From positions 1-43,786 of the forward strand of contig NZ_JPVO01000033.1 of assembly GCF_000772955.1 (NCBI RefSeq): 43,786 nt of DNA. Reading direction: 5' to 3'. The notes beneath the pieces were generated by a model. It searched no databases, had not been told where the DNA came from, and saw nothing but the letters and a program-made list of their open reading frames with translations. The first letter of the stretch is position 1, and every line of letters begins with the position of its first letter. The stretch comes from Ureibacillus sinduriensis BLB-1 = JCM 15800. GTDB taxonomy: Bacteria > Bacillota > Bacilli > Bacillales_A > Planococcaceae. The position numbers and the translations under genes were made by a program. Of the stretch, positions 43,757 to 43,786 are shown piece after piece.

Positions 43757-43786
43757 TGCCTAGCGACGTCCTACTCTCACAGGGGG
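43757..43786 (-). rRNA. rrf: 5S rRNA, 3' end (cut by the window edge)
   Basis: On the minus strand CCCCCTGTGAGAGTAGGACG and TCGCTAGGCA are the 3' end of 5S rRNA. The remainder is outside the window. It belongs to the rRNA operon that precedes guaB in Bacillales. Confidence 0.85.

Overview
The window is a low-GC Firmicutes chromosome segment carrying the conserved gene set that lies next to the replication origin in Bacillales. Read on the minus strand from right to left it gives 5S rRNA, guaB, dacA, asnB, pdxS-pdxT (with divergent pdxR), serS, dgk-dck, the SRP RNA, dnaX, yaaK, recR, yaaL, bofA and then the promoters of a further rRNA operon. That order, a Bacillus-type SRP RNA of about 269 nt, the T-box leader and the protein sequences point to a Bacillales member. 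A Planococcaceae relative of Solibacillus, Lysinibacillus or Kurthia is my best guess, but this is inference. The origin probably lies beyond the right end, so minus-strand genes would run with replication.

Left part (1-16,450): the left edge holds tandem sigma-A-type promoters and a leader for an rRNA operon whose 16S gene must start just outside the window. bofA, yaaL, recR, yaaK and dnaX follow. Between dnaX and the SRP RNA, normally neighbours, sits an eight-gene, 12-kb minus-strand operon with overlapping or near-abutting genes. It encodes a secreted/membrane glycine- and serine-rich protein, an ABC ATPase and ABC-2 permease, a coiled-coil membrane protein, a MoxR AAA+ ATPase, a DUF58 protein, a BatA-like VWA protein and a large protein with two VWA domains around a class-I amidotransferase-like domain. 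It looks like one envelope machine that couples an AAA+ chaperone to metal-binding VWA adaptors and an ABC transporter. It is the best candidate here for an undescribed system.

Middle part (16,450-31,500): this accessory region lies between the SRP RNA and serS. It holds tRNA-Ser(UGA), a glutamate/dicarboxylate symporter behind a c-di-AMP (ydaO-type) riboswitch, an RraA-like protein, a small membrane protein, and an operon of a threonine-synthase-like PLP enzyme plus a complete polar amino acid ABC transporter. It also holds a LOG-family hydrolase, an MBL-fold hydrolase, an orphan siderophore-type ABC ATPase, dck and dgk, tadA with an SF0329-like gene, and an aminotransferase. Compared with the B. 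subtilis order as I remember it, tadA, dgk-dck and tRNA-Ser all have reversed order and orientation, as if the serS-SRP RNA block had been inverted. Two related intergenic repeats of about 117 and 133 bp lie here, with a paired helix conserved through a G-U wobble.

Right part (31,500-43,786): a short-chain fatty acid transporter, serS with a UCC-specifier T-box, the PLP synthase genes with their MocR-type regulator, asnB, dacA and guaB. The right edge holds the 3' end of a 5S rRNA gene and, 144 bp further on, a second degenerate copy of the 5S 3' end. Most transcription units end in clear intrinsic terminators, which sets the operon limits well.
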